This document shows, one piece after another, positions 1 through 12,219 of a stretch of DNA of 64,000 bases. The stretch lies in NCBI RefSeq assembly GCF_963259705.1, contig NC_081842.1, positions 92,804,433-92,868,432 of the forward strand. The letters are read 5' to 3'. A program made the translations under genes and the position numbers. The stretch is from Myotis daubentonii (taxonomy: Eukaryota; Chordata; Mammalia; Chiroptera; Vespertilionidae). Numbering within the stretch: position 1 is the first letter of the stretch; every line of letters begins with the position of its first letter. Below the pieces are notes generated by a model. That model was not told the origin of the DNA. It ran no database searches and was given only the letters and a program-made list of their open reading frames with translations.

Positions 1-2600
1 GTCATTCTATACTTAAGTATCTTAATTGAGTGTTACCTGAATCTGCACATATAAAGACATTAGTGCACACACACACACACACAAACACACACACGTATGC
101 ACACACACAGAGGCATGTATAACATGAAATCAGATTGAGCTTTGTGAATTGTATCAATGTCAATTTTTTGTTTTGTTTTGATATACTGTAGTGATGCAAG
201 ATGTCAATATTGGGTGGTTCTGAATGAAGGTTCCATGAATCCTATCTATAAATTTCTTTAGAATTTCTTGTGATTCTCTAATTATTTTAAAAATTAAAGT
301 TTAAAAACAAAACATCTCAGGTAACTTTTATGCAACTTTTTTTCTCTGCCATTATTAACATTTGGAAACACCTGCTTAGAAAGTTTTTGAGGGAATTAAC
401 AATAAGTTTGCATAAAAATTTCTCTTTTAGTGGTAATAATGTTATAATATGTTATTAAAGAAATTTGATTTTAGTTTGACTGAGTAGCACCGAATCTCTA
501 TCAGGCATATGTTAGAAACATAATGCTTAATTTAAAATTAATCCACCCATTTTTTTCTGCTCCATATTGGACTGCCCAGACCCTTCATTATAGTGACAGA
601 AGATCAAATGAATCTCAAACTCCTGACATTTGTAGATAATATAGGCTATAATTGTCATTTTATTATTGAGGAAGGTCACTGGATTTGCACTATTATTCTT
701 TTATTGTGAATGTGTAATTCACATTTGATCCTATGAAGTGACATCTTTGGTTATCTGGTTTATAATCCCAATGGGAGCTATTCATTAACAGCGGGTAACA
801 AGATGAACTAACAAGATGAACATGAGTGCACAATCTTATTCCTCATTTATAAAAACAGTACAATACTGGGATTCATAGTGAGAAGAAGAATGCGTTGATA
901 CCATGAGATAAATCTCCCGGTATAGTCAGCATCTCAGCATATTTTAAATCTTTTGTGGGTACCACATTAACTTTTGCACTGCAACTTAAAAGGGAACTTA
1001 CAGAGGATTAAAAAAAAGAGTTACATAAATGATTAAAGGATTAAAAATATGACCTCTAAAAGAAGGTTAATGGGACTGTAATTATTTAGCCCGAAGACTA
1101 GGAAGTCAGAATTGTCTGTTAAGGATATGACAGACAATTATACAGAGAAGGCTAAACTGTATTCTCTAATTCCTCTAAAAATGCCTAGAAGAACTGAAAA
1201 TAAGTTGCAGCATAATACATTTAAGTGGTATTTTAAATGAATTTCAAGAAAATTAAGTTATAGATATTTAAAATGGTCTATGGATATTTTAGAAATTTCA
1301 CTTTGAAAGCAAATTAAACAAATATTTAATCAAAAGGCATCCAATTAAATGAACCTATTTGTAGGAGCACTGAAGATGAAGTGCCTTTTATGTCATAGAA
1401 ACACCTTAGGTAACAGTCACTCTATGATGCCAATCATCTTAACCAACAACAACAACAATGCAACAAAACAACCATCAAGCATACTTAACATAAAGCACAT
1501 AAAGCATACACACCTCTTTTTGCAATTATGGATAAATACTTTCAACATCAAATAAGGGTAAGAGGACTGTATTATGCAAAATTATGCTCTCTCTGTGCAG
1601 AGTTTATTGTCTTGCCTTGATTTCCTGCACGTCAAATTTTCCCTCTTCAGACTTCAGGGGTCCAGTGTCTTCCTATTCTACCCTGTCCATTCTCCTTTTA
1701 CCATGGAATCATTTGTTTGATTATTTATTCTTGAAATGCTTACTATTTAACATGTGACAAGCATTGTGGTGACTGATGAGGATACTGTCGACAAATAAAT
1801 AATTGTGGACAATAAACAGCTACTGTCATCATGAGCTAACTGTCTAATAGGCACACAGAGAAGTAAATAAGAGATAGAATACATCTGGTTATGGTTATGG
1901 GACCATAGAGGAGAGATAACTAGCTTTGGAAGTGTGGCAGTTATGATAACCTAACATTGCAATAGTCAAAGAAATGTGTATCCCACCTTGTTGGATAGCA
2001 GGGCACTTAATCTTTCCTGCTACCAATATCCCTGCTGCTTTTGGTATGTGTAGTGTCTATGCAGTTTATAATAGCTACTTTAATATAGCTGCTTACTAGT
2101 AGTCATTCTGAATACTAACCTTTACATCTGTTTCTTTTCCAGATGGAAAGTGCTCATTATAGTCTCTTAACACAGAGACTTGCATCTGAACATTATTAAT
2201 CTATGTGCTGTTCCTTGGGCCCCTGAGGGATTTTGAAATAAGTGTTTCCCTTGGCCATCTGATCACTGCTCACAGACTTTGTCCCTAATATCTGCTGCTG
2301 GTAGACTTATGGGTTTAACTCTTTTAGCTTGATGACAGCCTGGGAGTCCACACAATGGCTCAATCCAACTTCAGCTCTTACTTATTCCTTGGATATCTGG
2401 ATGTGAATCCCATTTGACCCTTGACCCTGCTGAGGTCACACCTGACTGCACTCATACTTTCAGCTAGTCTTTTCCAAGGGATACTTCTAAAAATCTGACA
2501 AGATAAAATCATTAGTTATATTTTTATCTTACCAAGAGTTATTCACAATCTTTTCAACAACTGACTGCTTATATCAGTGAATCAACAACTAACAAAATGG
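1..2600. other. AT-rich, mostly unique non-coding DNA
   Basis: I see no gene here. The open frames are short and none shows domain-like content. A (CA)n tract lies at about 66-110. The stretch around 1715-1930 reads like a badly decayed ancient mammalian interspersed repeat: it runs through a degraded 'tgcttactat...tgacaagcattg' core and then '..gaggatactg..aataaac'. I cannot assign a family firmly. The rest shows no repeat that I recognise. Confidence 0.5.
66..110. repeat. (CA)n microsatellite
   Basis: A run of CA dinucleotides is interrupted by 'aaac' and by 'gtatg'. It produces a spurious cysteine/valine-rich frame on the reverse strand. Confidence 0.9.
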
Positions 2601-3792
2601 GTGGCTGTATTCGCTGGGGTAAATAATCTTGAAGCTCAAGAGAAAGTTAGATAGCTACTACATATGGGGGGAAAAATGATCTCTGGAGTACACAAGATAC
2701 TCTGGGACATCTCTTAGTACTGTCATGCCCTGTGATTAGCCAAGTAAAATCATAATAACCCAAATATAGGCATTTAATAGTGGCCCACAATATTCAATTA
2801 CAACAGGAGAACCCAAATAACTCAAGTAAGGGGCTTTCCTAGAGCACCCAGATGAGGACATAAAAGAGATTGTACCACTGGTTCTCACAAAACATCTACT
2901 ACATAAGACCACCCCACAAAGTCTGGGAGGAATAGCAGTTTGATCTAATAGAAACAAAACCAAAGGGACAGGAAAATGGGGAGACAAAGAAACAATCCCC
3001 AAATTAAAGAAAAAGAGGAATCTCCAGAAAAGGAACTAAATACAATGGAGGTAAACAATTTACAGATAAAGAATTCAGAGTAATGATAATAAGGATGCTC
3101 AAACAATTCAGTGCGAACTACAAGCAACTTAATGAGAATTTTAAGGGTCTTAATGAGAGATACACCAACATGAAAAGGGAGCTTGAAAAAATAAACCAGA
3201 GTCAGTTGAAAATGAGGAATGCCATAGATTAAATAAAGGACATTCTAGAATGACTCAACAGTAGACTAGAAGAAGGTGAGGATCAAATCAGTGAATTAGA
3301 AGAAAAGGTAGAAAAAACATCTGTTCAGAGCAGCAAATGAAAAAAAAAAAAAAAGCAGGAGGCGAGATTAAGGAGCTTTGGAAGAACATGAAATGTAACA
3401 GCATTTGCATCTTTGGGGTACCAGAAGGAGCAGACTCTGAGAAAGAAATAAAGAAATAATGGCAGAAAATTTTTCTTACCCTAGTGAAGGAAAAGGTCAC
3501 TCAAGTTTGGGAAACATGGAGACTCCCAATCAAGATGAACCCCAAAAGAGCCACACCTTGTCACATAATAATTAAAATGGCAACATAAAAGACAAAGAAA
3601 GAATCCTAAAGGTTGCAAGAAAGAGACAGAAAGTTCCCAACAAGGGAGGTCCCATTACACTGTTAGCTGATTTCTCAATATAAACACTTTAGGCAAGAAA
3701 GGAGTGACATGAAGTATACAAAGTAAGGAAAAGAAGATTATGCAGCAAGCCTATCATTCAAAAGTGAAGGCAAAATAAAGAGTTTCATAGAT
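2600..3792 (+). mobile_element. L1 retrotransposon copy A: 5' UTR and ORF1 (decayed)
   Basis: This is the 5' part of a sense-strand LINE-1. A start codon at 2976 opens MGRQRNNPQIKEKEESPEKE, which matches the ORF1p start of the antisense L1 in this window (MGRQRNSPHRKEKEKSPEKE, start at 46526). The frame is broken by a TAA about 35 codons in. Downstream, about 3080-3300, the sequence encodes a decayed coiled-coil-like stretch (lysine, glutamate and glutamine rich, around 'ENLKGLNERYTNMKRELEK'). The region 3400-3780 resembles the ORF1 RNA-binding and C-terminal part. L1 ORF1p is an RNA chaperone needed for retrotransposition; this copy cannot make it. The 5' limit is approximate. The copy continues at 5468 after a younger L1 insertion. 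Confidence 0.8.
3779..3792 (+). repeat. Target-site duplication, left copy, of the twin-primed L1
   Basis: The sequence agagtttcatagat here is matched by agagtttcacagac at 5468-5481. The two copies bracket the whole inverted-plus-direct L1 insertion. Confidence 0.75.
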
Positions 3793-4890
3793 GGGAGTTC
3801 CATTTTTAATTTTTTTTGAGGAAACTCCTACTGTTTTCCACAGTGGCTGCACCAGTCTGCATTTCCACTAGCAGTGTATAAGGGTTCCTTTTTCTCCACA
3901 TTCTCAAAGAGCACTTGTCTTTGTTGATTTGTTGATCATAGCCATTCTGACAGGTGTGAGGTGGTACCTCATTGTCATTCTAATATTCACCTCTCAGATG
4001 ATTAGTGACTTTGAACAGTTTTCATGTTCCTCTTGGCCTCTGTATGCCCACTTTCGAGAAGTGACTAGTTAGGTCTTTTGCCCATTTTCTGATTGGAATG
4101 TTTATCTTCCTTTTGTTAAGTTGTATGAGTTCCTTATAAATTTTGGAGATTAAACCCTCATCGAATGTCACATTGGAATATATGTTCTCCCATGTAGTGG
4201 GCTTTGTTGATATTTTGTTGATGGTTTCTTTTGTTGTGAAAAAGGTTTTTATTTTGATGTAATCCCATTTGTTTATTTTCTCCTTAGTTTCCATTGTCTT
4301 AGGAGATATGTCAGTAAACATATTGCTTCAAGATATATCTGATATTTTGCTGCCTATGGATTCTTGTCAGATTTTTATGGTTTCCTGTCTTATATGTAAG
4401 TCTTTTATCCATTTTGAGTTTATTTTTGTGTATGGTGTAACTTGGTGTATCTGTCCAATTTTCCCAGCACCACTTATTGAAGAGACTATCTTGACTCCAT
4501 TTTATACTCTTGCCTCTTTTGTCAAATATTAATTGAGCATAATGGCTTGGCTTGATTTCCGGGTTCTCTGTTCTGTTCTATTGGTCTATCTGTCTGTTCT
4601 TGTGCCAGTACCAGGCTATTTTGAGAGTAGTGGCTTTGTAATATAGCTTGATATCTGGTACTGTGATCCCTCTACCTTTGTTCTTTCTCATGATTACTGT
4701 GGCTATTCAGGTTTTTTAAAAATTCCATATATTTTGGAGAGTTTATTCTAGGTCTGTGTAATATGCCATTGGTATTTTAATGGGGATTGCATTGAATCTA
4801 TAGATTGCTTTGGGTAGTATGGACATTTTAATGATGTTGATTCTACCAATTCATGAATACAGTATACTTTCCACTTGTTTATATCTTTCT
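3793..4890 (-). mobile_element. Twin-primed L1, inverted 5' arm (ORF2 3' part)
   Basis: This is L1 ORF2 sequence in antisense orientation. The reverse strand carries a partial frame at 4321-4022 that matches the C-terminal part of L1 ORF2p (around KINKWDYIKIKTFF..TTWENI). The arm ends at an internal ORF2 position, and the L1 then resumes at 4891 in the opposite, sense orientation, just downstream in L1 coordinates. This is the classic signature of twin priming during target-primed reverse transcription. The inversion joint lies near 'ctccacttct', and about 25 bases of L1 sequence appear to be missing there. Confidence 0.85.
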
Positions 4891-5467
4891 CCACTTCTAG
4901 GAATATATTCCAAGAAATTAGAAACACCAATCAGGAAGAATATATGCTCCCCTATGTTCATAGCAGCACAATTTACAATAGCTAAGGTTTGGAAGCAGCC
5001 TAAGTGCCCATCAGCAGATGAGTGGATTAAAAAACTGTGGTACATCTACACAGTGGAATACTACACTGCTGTAAAAAAAGAAAACTCTTACCATTCACAT
5101 CAGCCTGGTTGGACCTGTAGAGCATTATGCTAAGCAAAATAATCCAGTCAGGAAAGAATAAGTATCACATGATCTCACTCCCTTGTAGAATATAATGAAT
5201 AACATAAACTGATAAAAAAAAAATATAGATCCGGAGAACAGACCATCAAATCTTAGAAGGAAGGGGAGGGGGGAAGCAGATCAACCAAAGGACATTTATG
5301 CATGCATATAATCATTACCAATGGACACAGACAGTAGGGGGCAGTGAGGGAATGTGCTGGGGAGTTGGAGCAGCTGGGGAGAGGTAAATGGGGGAAAAAG
5401 GAGACATATATAATACTTTCAACAATAAAAAATTTAAATTAAAAAATAAAAAATAAGGTAAAAATTA
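4891..5467 (+). mobile_element. Twin-primed L1, direct 3' arm with A-rich tail
   Basis: This is the sense L1 3' end. It runs from '..ttctaggaatatattcc' through the stretch resembling [20 protein letters not shown] (end of ORF2) and a short 3' UTR to an A-rich tail. It is the same insertion as the inverted arm on its left; the two arms share one pair of target-site duplications (3779-3792 and 5468-5481). Confidence 0.85.
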
Positions 5468-6576
5468 GAGTTTCACAGACAAAAAAAGGAAAGGCTAAAA
5501 GAGTTTACTATCATCAAACCAGCACTGCAAAAAATGCTACAGTGACTATTTTAAGAAGAAGAAATAGAAAGAGAAGAACAGAGGCATCAAGAATAAGAAT
5601 GGCAATAAATAAATACCTATCAATATAACCTTACATGTAAATGGCTTATATGATCCAATCAAAAAACATATGGTAGCTGAATGGATTTTAAAAATCATGA
5701 CCCATATATATGCTGTCTACAAGAGTCCCACCTCAGAGAAAAGGACGCATATAGAATGAAAGTGTAGGGATAAAAAAAGTTTTCCAGGCAAATGAAAATG
5801 AAACAAGAAGCTGGGTAGCAATACTCATATCTGACAAAATATACTTTAAAATTAAGGTCTTCATAAGAGATAATGAAGGCCGCTTCATAATACTAAAGGA
5901 ATCAATACATCAAGAGGATATAACTCTTATCAACCTATATGCGCCCTATACAGGAGTATCCAAATAGATATATTTAAAAAATCCCTCTGTATTTTAAGCA
6001 AGAGAAGGAGAGCAATGAAAGAGGTGAAGTTAACAACTGAACCCACAGAAATATAAAGGATCATAAAATAATAATGTGAATGAATTTATTCCAGTAAACT
6101 AGAAACCTGGACAAAATGGACATATTCATAGAAAAATACTATCTTCCAAAACTGAATCAGGAAGAAGCAGAAAACCTGAATAGGGCTGATAACTACTGAT
6201 GAAACTGAAACAGTAATAAAAAAAAAATCCAGTAAACAAAACCCTGGTCCAGACAGCATCACAGGGAATTTTACCAAACATTCAAAGAACAACTAACACC
6301 TATCCTCTTCAAACTATTTCAAAAAATTCAAGAGGAAGGAACACGTTCAAGCAGGTTCAGGAGGCCAACATTACGCTAATTCAAAAACCAGATAAAGACA
6401 CTACAAAGAAAGGGAATCACAGGCCAGTGTCCCCAGTGAACACAGATGCTGAAATCCTCAACAAAAATATTAGCAAATAGGATTCAGCAATATATTAAAA
6501 AGATCATACACCATGACAAAGTTGGGTTTATTCTGGGGATGCAAGGCTGATCCAATTCTCACAAATCAATCAATGG
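5468..6576 (+). mobile_element. L1 copy A, continued: ORF1 end, spacer and ORF2 5' part
   Basis: This is the continuation of the L1 that starts near 2600. It includes the stretch resembling the ORF2 endonuclease domain (around WVAILISDKIYFKIKVF.., about 5810-5950) and the beginning of the reverse-transcriptase part (about 6080-6570, around NQEEAENLNRADNY and later PIQDSI-like text). Many stops and frameshifts are present. It is interrupted by a SPIN hAT element at 6577. Confidence 0.75.
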
Positions 6577-6887
6577 CAGTGATTCTCAACCTTCTTAATG
6601 CTGCGACTCTTTAATATAGTTCATCCTGTTGTGGTGACCCCCAAGCATAAAATTATTTTCGTTGCTACTTCATAACTGTAATTTTGCTACTGTTATGAAT
6701 CAAAATGTAAATATCTGATATGCAGGATGTATTTTCATTGTTATAAATTGAACATAATTAAAGCATAGTGATTAATTACAAAAACAATATGTAATTATAT
6801 ATGTGTTTTCCGATGGTCTTAGGAGACCCCTGTGAAAGGGTCATTTGACCCCCAAAAGGGTTGCGACCTACAGGTTGAGAACCACTG
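6577..6887 (-). mobile_element. SPIN (Space Invader) non-autonomous hAT element, copy 1
   Basis: This is a 311-bp miniature hAT DNA transposon. The left end is CAGTGATTCTCAACC and the right end GGTTGAGAACCACTG, forming near-perfect terminal inverted repeats. An identical 8-bp target duplication, atcaatgg, flanks it at 6569-6576 and 6888-6895. The internal text (ttcgttgctacttcataactg.., ..tatgtaattatatatgtg..) matches the SPIN_NA type as I know it. SPINs have no coding capacity and were mobilised by a hAT transposase. The element sits inside L1 copy A, so it is younger than that L1. SPINs are known to have entered several tetrapod lineages by horizontal transfer. Confidence 0.92.
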
Positions 6888-6895
6888 ATCAATGG

Positions 6896-8260
6896 GATAC
6901 ACCCACGTAAACAGATTGCAAGACAAAAATCACGTGACAATATCAATTGATGAAGAAAAAGTATTCAACAAAATCCAACACCTTTTTTGATAGAAATTAT
7001 CAGCAAAGTGAGAATAGAGGGATCACAACTCAATAAAAGCCATATATGACAAACCTACATACAACATCATACTCAATGGGCATAAACTAAAACCATTTCC
7101 TGTAAGAACAGGAACAAACAGAGATGTATCTTTCACCACTCTTATTCAACATAGTATTAGAAATTCTAGCCATAGTGATCAGACAAGAAGAAAAAAGAAA
7201 AGGTATGCAAATAGGAAAGAAGGAAGTAAAACTGTCATTATTCACAGATTATATGATATTATACATAAAAACCTTAAATACTTCATAAAAAACCTACTAG
7301 ATTTAATGAATTAATTCCACAATGTAACAGGATAAAAAATTACCATTAGAAATCTATGACATTTTTACATAACCATAATGAAACCTTGCAAACGAGAAAT
7401 GAAAAAAAAATCCCATTTATCATTGCAACAAAAAATTAAGATACTTAGGAATAAACTTAACCAATGAGGTATAAGACCTGTACCAGAAAATAACAGGACC
7501 TTGAACAAAGTGAAAGAGGAAGATATAAACAAGAGAAAGAATATGCCATGTTCATGGATTTGTAGAATCGACATCATTAAAATGTCCATACTACCCAAAG
7601 CAATCTATAGATTTAATGCAATCCCTATTAATATACCATTGGCATATTTCACAGATCTAGATCAAATAGTCCAAAAATTTATATGGAACTAAAAATGAAG
7701 CCAAATAGCTGCATTAGTCTTGAGAAAGAAGAACAAGGTTGGAGGAATCACAATATCAGATATCAAGTTATACTACAAAGCCACTGTGCTCAAAACAGCC
7801 AGGTACTGGAAAAAGAACAGGCATGTAGATGAGTGGAACAGAAATCAGTACAAAGGATTAATAAAACCAAGAGCTGGTTCTTTGAATGGTAAACAAGATG
7901 GGTTAACCTACATATAAACCCAAGCCATTACCCTCAATTGATGTTTGACAAAGGAGGCAAGAGCATACAATGGAGTATTGATACCCACTTTAATAAATGG
8001 TGTTGGGAAATTGGGCAGGTACATGAAAAAAAAAAAAAAAAGAAACTAGACCATCAACTTATACCATACACAAGAATAAACTCAAAATGGATAGAATACT
8101 TAAATGTAAGTTGTGAAACCATAAAAATCTTAGAAGAAATCATAGGCAGCAAAATCTCAAACATCTCTTATAACAATACGTTTATTGCTACATCTCTTAG
8201 GGCAAAGGAAATTGAGGAGAAAGTAAACAAATGGTATTACATCAAAATAAAAAGTTTCTT
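6896..8260 (+). mobile_element. L1 copy A, continued: ORF2 reverse-transcriptase region
   Basis: This resumes exactly where the SPIN interrupted it. The sequence reads as decayed ORF2p: around 6930-7330 is the reverse-transcriptase core, and at 7500-7920 fragments such as [21 protein letters not shown] and [20 protein letters not shown] mark the region downstream of it. Stops and indels are frequent. A VES SINE interrupts the element at 8261. The right edge here includes the SINE's 12-bp target duplication. Confidence 0.82.
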
Positions 8261-8507
8261 GCCCTATCTTGTTTGGCTCAATGGATAGAGCATTGGCCTG
8301 CAGACTGAAGGGTCCCAGGTTTGATTAAGGTCAAGGGCACATACCTCAATTGTAGGCTCCTCCTTGGCCTGGGCCGTGGTCTGGGAACATTCAGGAGGCA
8401 ACTAATCAATGTGTTTCTCTCACATCAATATTTCTCTCTGTCTTACCCTCTCTCTTCCACTCTTTCTAAAAATCCATGGGAAAATATTTTCAGGTGGGGA
8501 TTTAAAA
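8261..8507 (+). mobile_element. VES SINE inserted in L1 copy A
   Basis: This is a tRNA-derived SINE. An A-box-like 'tggctcaatgg' and a degenerate B-box-like 'ggtttgatta' lie in its head, and a 'tttctctcacatcaa' body follows. The 3' end is of the 'ccatgggaaaatattttcaggtgggga' type, unlike the 'aatcaataaaatatatttt' type of most copies in this window. The direct repeats aaaaagtttctt at 8249-8260 and 8508-8519 are its target duplication. The host site is L1 ORF2. Confidence 0.9.
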
Positions 8508-9359
8508 AAAAAGTTTCTTCACAGCAAAAGAAACCATCAATAAAATGAAAAGAGAGCCCACTGCATGGGAAAATATATTTGTCAATGATACATCTGATAA
8601 GGGGTTAATTTGCAAAATATATAAGGAATCCATACAATTTAACAAAAGGAAGACAAACAATCCAATTAAAAAATGAGTAAAAGACCTAGTAGGTATTTCT
8701 TAAAAGTGGACAGACAGAACACCAAAAGGCATGCAAAAATGCTCAAAGTCACTAATTGTCCAAGAGATTCAAATTAAAACAACCATGAGGTGTCACCTCA
8801 CACCTGTCAGAATGGCTCTCATCAACAAATCAATAAACAAAAAATGTTGGTGAACATGTGGAGAAGAGCAAACCCTAGTACGCTACTGGTGAGAATGCAG
8901 ACTGGTTCAGCCACTGCAGAAAATAGTATGGAGTTTTCTCAAAAAATTAAAAATTGAACTCCCATTTGACCCAGTGATCCCACTTCTAGGAATATATCCT
9001 AAGAAACCAGAAACACCAATCAGAAAGAATAGATGCACCCCTTTGTACATAGCAGCACAACAGCTAAGATTTGGAAACAGCCCAAATGCCCATCAGCAGA
9101 TGAGTGGATAAAAAAGCTGTGGTACATTTACACAATGAAATTCTACGCAACTATAAAAAAGAAAGAATTCTTACCATTTGCAATGGCATGACAGTCCTGG
9201 AGAGTATTATGCTAATTGAAATAAGCCAGTCAGTGAAAGATAAATATCACATGATCTCACTCATATGTGTAATGTCATTAACAAAATAAACTGATGCATG
9301 AAATTGATCCAGAGATTTGGAAGCATGGAACAGACTAACAAGTATCAGAGGGAAGGTGG

Positions 9360-9410
<51 letters not shown>

Positions 9411-9600
9411 AGGGGGGGAATGGAGTGATTTACCAGGGAACTAATATGCATATATGCATAACTCATGGACACAGAGAATAGAGTGTTGAAGGCATGGCAA
9501 GAGCAGTTATGGGGTGGAGGAGGTCAATGTGAATACAAACAAACAAACAAAGGGGACAACTATACTTTCAACAATAAAGGTAATTTTTAAAAAAAAATTA
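8508..9600 (+). mobile_element. L1 copy A, continued: ORF2 C-terminus and 3' UTR
   Basis: Sense L1 sequence resumes with [20 protein letters not shown] text, then the C-terminal ORF2 stretch (about 9030-9120, [32 protein letters not shown]). A 3' UTR follows, carrying a (GT)n tract at 9362-9409 and ending in 'ctttcaacaataaagg' plus an A-rich tail at about 9570-9615. It is degenerate and non-functional. Confidence 0.82.
9362..9409. repeat. (GT)n microsatellite in an L1 3' UTR
   Basis: This is about 24 uninterrupted GT units inside the 3' UTR of L1 copy A. It is likely polymorphic in length. Confidence 0.95.
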
Positions 9601-9604
9601 ATGA

Positions 9605-10435
9605 AAAATAAAATATCTGAATTGACTTATTACAACAAACAAAATCAAAGTATAATTGAGTAATACAAACAAATAAAATTCCTGTATCAAATGGCTTCAC
9701 AGGTAACTTTTACCAAACATTGAAAAAAAAATAATTTAAGCTATTATTTTTTTAAATTAATTTTTAAAATTCAAGAGAATGAAAGCCTCAATCTTATGTT
9801 ATCAGACCAGCATTACTTTATTCAAAAACCAGATGAAGGAACTATGAAGAAAGAGAATTGTAGGTGATTATCTCTGATGAACATAGAAGCAAAATTTTTC
9901 AACAATATATTAACAAACTGAAGTCAGCAATATATTAAAACATCATGCACCATGATAAAGTGTGATTTATGTTTTATTCATGTTTGGTACAATATATGCA
10001 AATCAGTTAAGATGATAATACACCATGTAAATGAAATGAAGGATAAAATCATATGATCATATCAATAGATGCAGGAAAAGCACTTGAAAAAATTCAGCAC
10101 CCATTTATGGCAAAAACAAAATAAAACACAAAACAAACAAAAAATAACTCTCAGCAAAATAAAGATAGAGGGAACATAACTCAACACAATAAAGGCCATA
10201 TATGACAAATTCACAGCTAACATTATATTCAATATGGAAAAACTGAAATTGTTTCCTTTAAGATCTGGAACAAGACTGAAACATCCACTTTCACCTCTTA
10301 TTCAACATAGTACTAGAAGTCCTAGCCACAGCAACCAGACAAGAAGAAGAATAAGAAGGTATCCATATTGGAAAAGAAGAAGTAAAAGTATTTATTTGAA
10401 GATCACATGGTACTGTATATAAAGAACCCTAAAGA

Positions 10436-10482
<47 letters not shown>

Positions 10483-10932
10483 CACACACTCACACACACA
10501 CACACACTACTAGAATTGATAAATAAATTCAGTGACATAGCAGAATACATTCAGAAATCAGTTGCATATTTTATACATCAATAATGAACTATCAGGAAGG
10601 GAAACTATGAATACAGTCCTATTTATAATTGCATCAAAAGTAACATAAAATACCTAAGAATAAATTTAATGAAGAAGGTAAAACATCTGTACTCAGATAA
10701 TTATAAAACACTGATGAAAGAAACTGAAGAAGATAGAAATCAATTGAAGTATATACCATTCTTATGGATAGGAAGAGTTAACAACATTCAAATGTTCAGA
10801 CAGTCCAAATAAATGTATAGATTTACCATCTATACATTCTATCTATACATATTTTGTATCTATACAAAGTAATGTATAGCAGTTCCTGTCAATTTTCATA
10901 GAATTAGAATCAATAATCCAAAACTTATATGG
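9605..10932 (+). mobile_element. L1 copy B: ORF2 fragment, left of a SPIN
   Basis: This is an older sense L1 ORF2 segment. It corresponds to the reverse-transcriptase region already seen in copy A (for example a TNFTKH-like stretch at 9700, 'catgataaagt' near 9950 and 'cttattcaacatagtactagaagt' near 10300). It contains a (CA)n/(TA)n tract at 10437-10508. It is more diverged than copy A and has many frameshifts. Confidence 0.7.
10437..10508. repeat. (CA)n/(TA)n compound microsatellite
   Basis: A CA run, a short TA run, then CA again, inside L1 copy B. Confidence 0.92.
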
Positions 10933-11237
10933 CAGTGGTTCTCAACCTTCTTAATGTTGTGACCCTTTAATATAGTTTCTCATGTTGTAGACCCCCAACC
11001 ATAAAATTATTTTCGTTGCTATTTCATAACTGTAATTTTGCTACTGTTATGAATCATAATGTAAATATCTGATATGCAGGATGTATTTTCATTGTTACAA
11101 ATTGAACATAAAGCATAGTGATTAATCACAAAAACAATATGTAATTATATATGTGTTTTCCGATGGTCTTAGGTGACCCCTGTGAATGAGTCGTTCGACC
11201 CCCAAAGGGGTCACGACCCACAGGTTGAGAACCGCTG
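10933..11237 (-). mobile_element. SPIN (Space Invader) non-autonomous hAT element, copy 2
   Basis: This is a 305-bp copy of the same miniature hAT family as the element at 6577. The ends are CAGTGGTTCTCAACC and GGTTGAGAACCGCTG. A perfect 8-bp target duplication, ttatatgg, lies at 10925-10932 and 11238-11245. The body is very similar to copy 1 along its whole length, differing by scattered substitutions and a few short indels. It has no coding capacity. It is inserted in L1 copy B, which resumes for about 30 bp to its right. Confidence 0.93.
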
Positions 11238-11289
11238 TTATATGGAATCACAAAAGACCCATAATAGTCACTTTAATCTAGTATGCATA

Positions 11290-11592
11290 TAAGATATTTG
11301 GTTAATCTCTTCCTGCCCTCCCCTTGCCCCTCTTCCCTCTGAGATTCATCAGTCTGTTCTAGGTTTCCATGCCTGTGAGCGTCTGCCCTCTGTGGTCAGT
11401 GAGCATCATTGCAAACAGCCCAATGGTTGAATGCTTGCTTAGGAATTTATATATAGAGATTATAGTATCATATGGATTAGTTTTACTGCCATAAACAATC
11501 TTCTGTGCTCTACTTATTCAATCCTTCCACCTCCCAACCCCTGGCAATCTGCTGATTTTTATACGGTTTCCATAATTTTGCCATTTCCACAA
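11290..11592 (-). mobile_element. Old L1 (L1M-type) antisense, part 1
   Basis: A reverse-oriented mammalian L1 3' region is recognisable from 'ccacctcccaacccctggcaatctg' and '..ttccataattttgccatttcc'. It is interrupted at 11593 by a small HeliBat and continues beyond it. The left part of this interval is less certain. Confidence 0.55.
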
Positions 11593-11846
11593 TCTATATA
11601 TATAAAAGCCAAGCTACCGGAATGATGGGAACTACAAGAATGACTGGCATGACCCGTCACTATGACTTACACTATGGTGGCCAACTGGCCCGATCGGGGC
11701 CCCAATCAGCCACCCCCACCCCGATCAGGGTTGGGGCTGGCTGGCCATCTGCCCACATCCCCTCCTCTCAACTGGCATGGCCTAATTGTCCCTCATCGGG
11801 GTGAGCCGGACCCCACAGGTGCAGAATTCATGCATTGGGCCTCTAG
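11593..11846 (+). mobile_element. HeliBat-type Helitron, short non-autonomous copy
   Basis: This is a rolling-circle transposon of 254 bp. It begins TCTATATATATAAAAGCC and ends with a hairpin-forming stretch (gcagaattcatgc) then 'ctctag'. It lies between A (11592) and T (11847), the AT target expected of Helitrons, with no target duplication. There is no Rep/helicase sequence. The 5' sequence matches that of the copy at 29134. It is inserted in an antisense L1M. Confidence 0.9.
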
Positions 11847-12219
11847 TGTTATATAATAGGAACCCTACAATATAAAGACTTTTAAGTTTGGCTCCCTTTA
11901 TTTAGTAATATGAATTTATGTTTCCTTTAAGTCAGTTCAACACTGAATAATATTCCATTTTCTGGATGTACTACAGTTTATTTATTTATTTACCTACTGA
12001 AAGGCATCATGGTTGCTTTTAAGTTTTGGCAATTAAAAATCACATTGCTATAAGCATCCATGTACAGGCTTTTGTGTGTATATGTTTTTTAACTCTTTGG
12101 GGTTAGTACAAAGGAACACAATTGCTGGTTTGTATGGTAAGAGTATGTTTAATTTTAGAAGAAGCTGCAAGACTCTCTTACAAAGTAGCTGTATCACTTT
12201 GCATTCCCATTTTGTATAA
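11847..12219 (-). mobile_element. Old L1 (L1M-type) antisense, part 2
   Basis: This continues the L1M interrupted by the HeliBat on its left ('..tgaataatattccattttctggatgta..', '..attgctggtttgtatggtaag..'). It is interrupted again at 12220. Confidence 0.7.
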
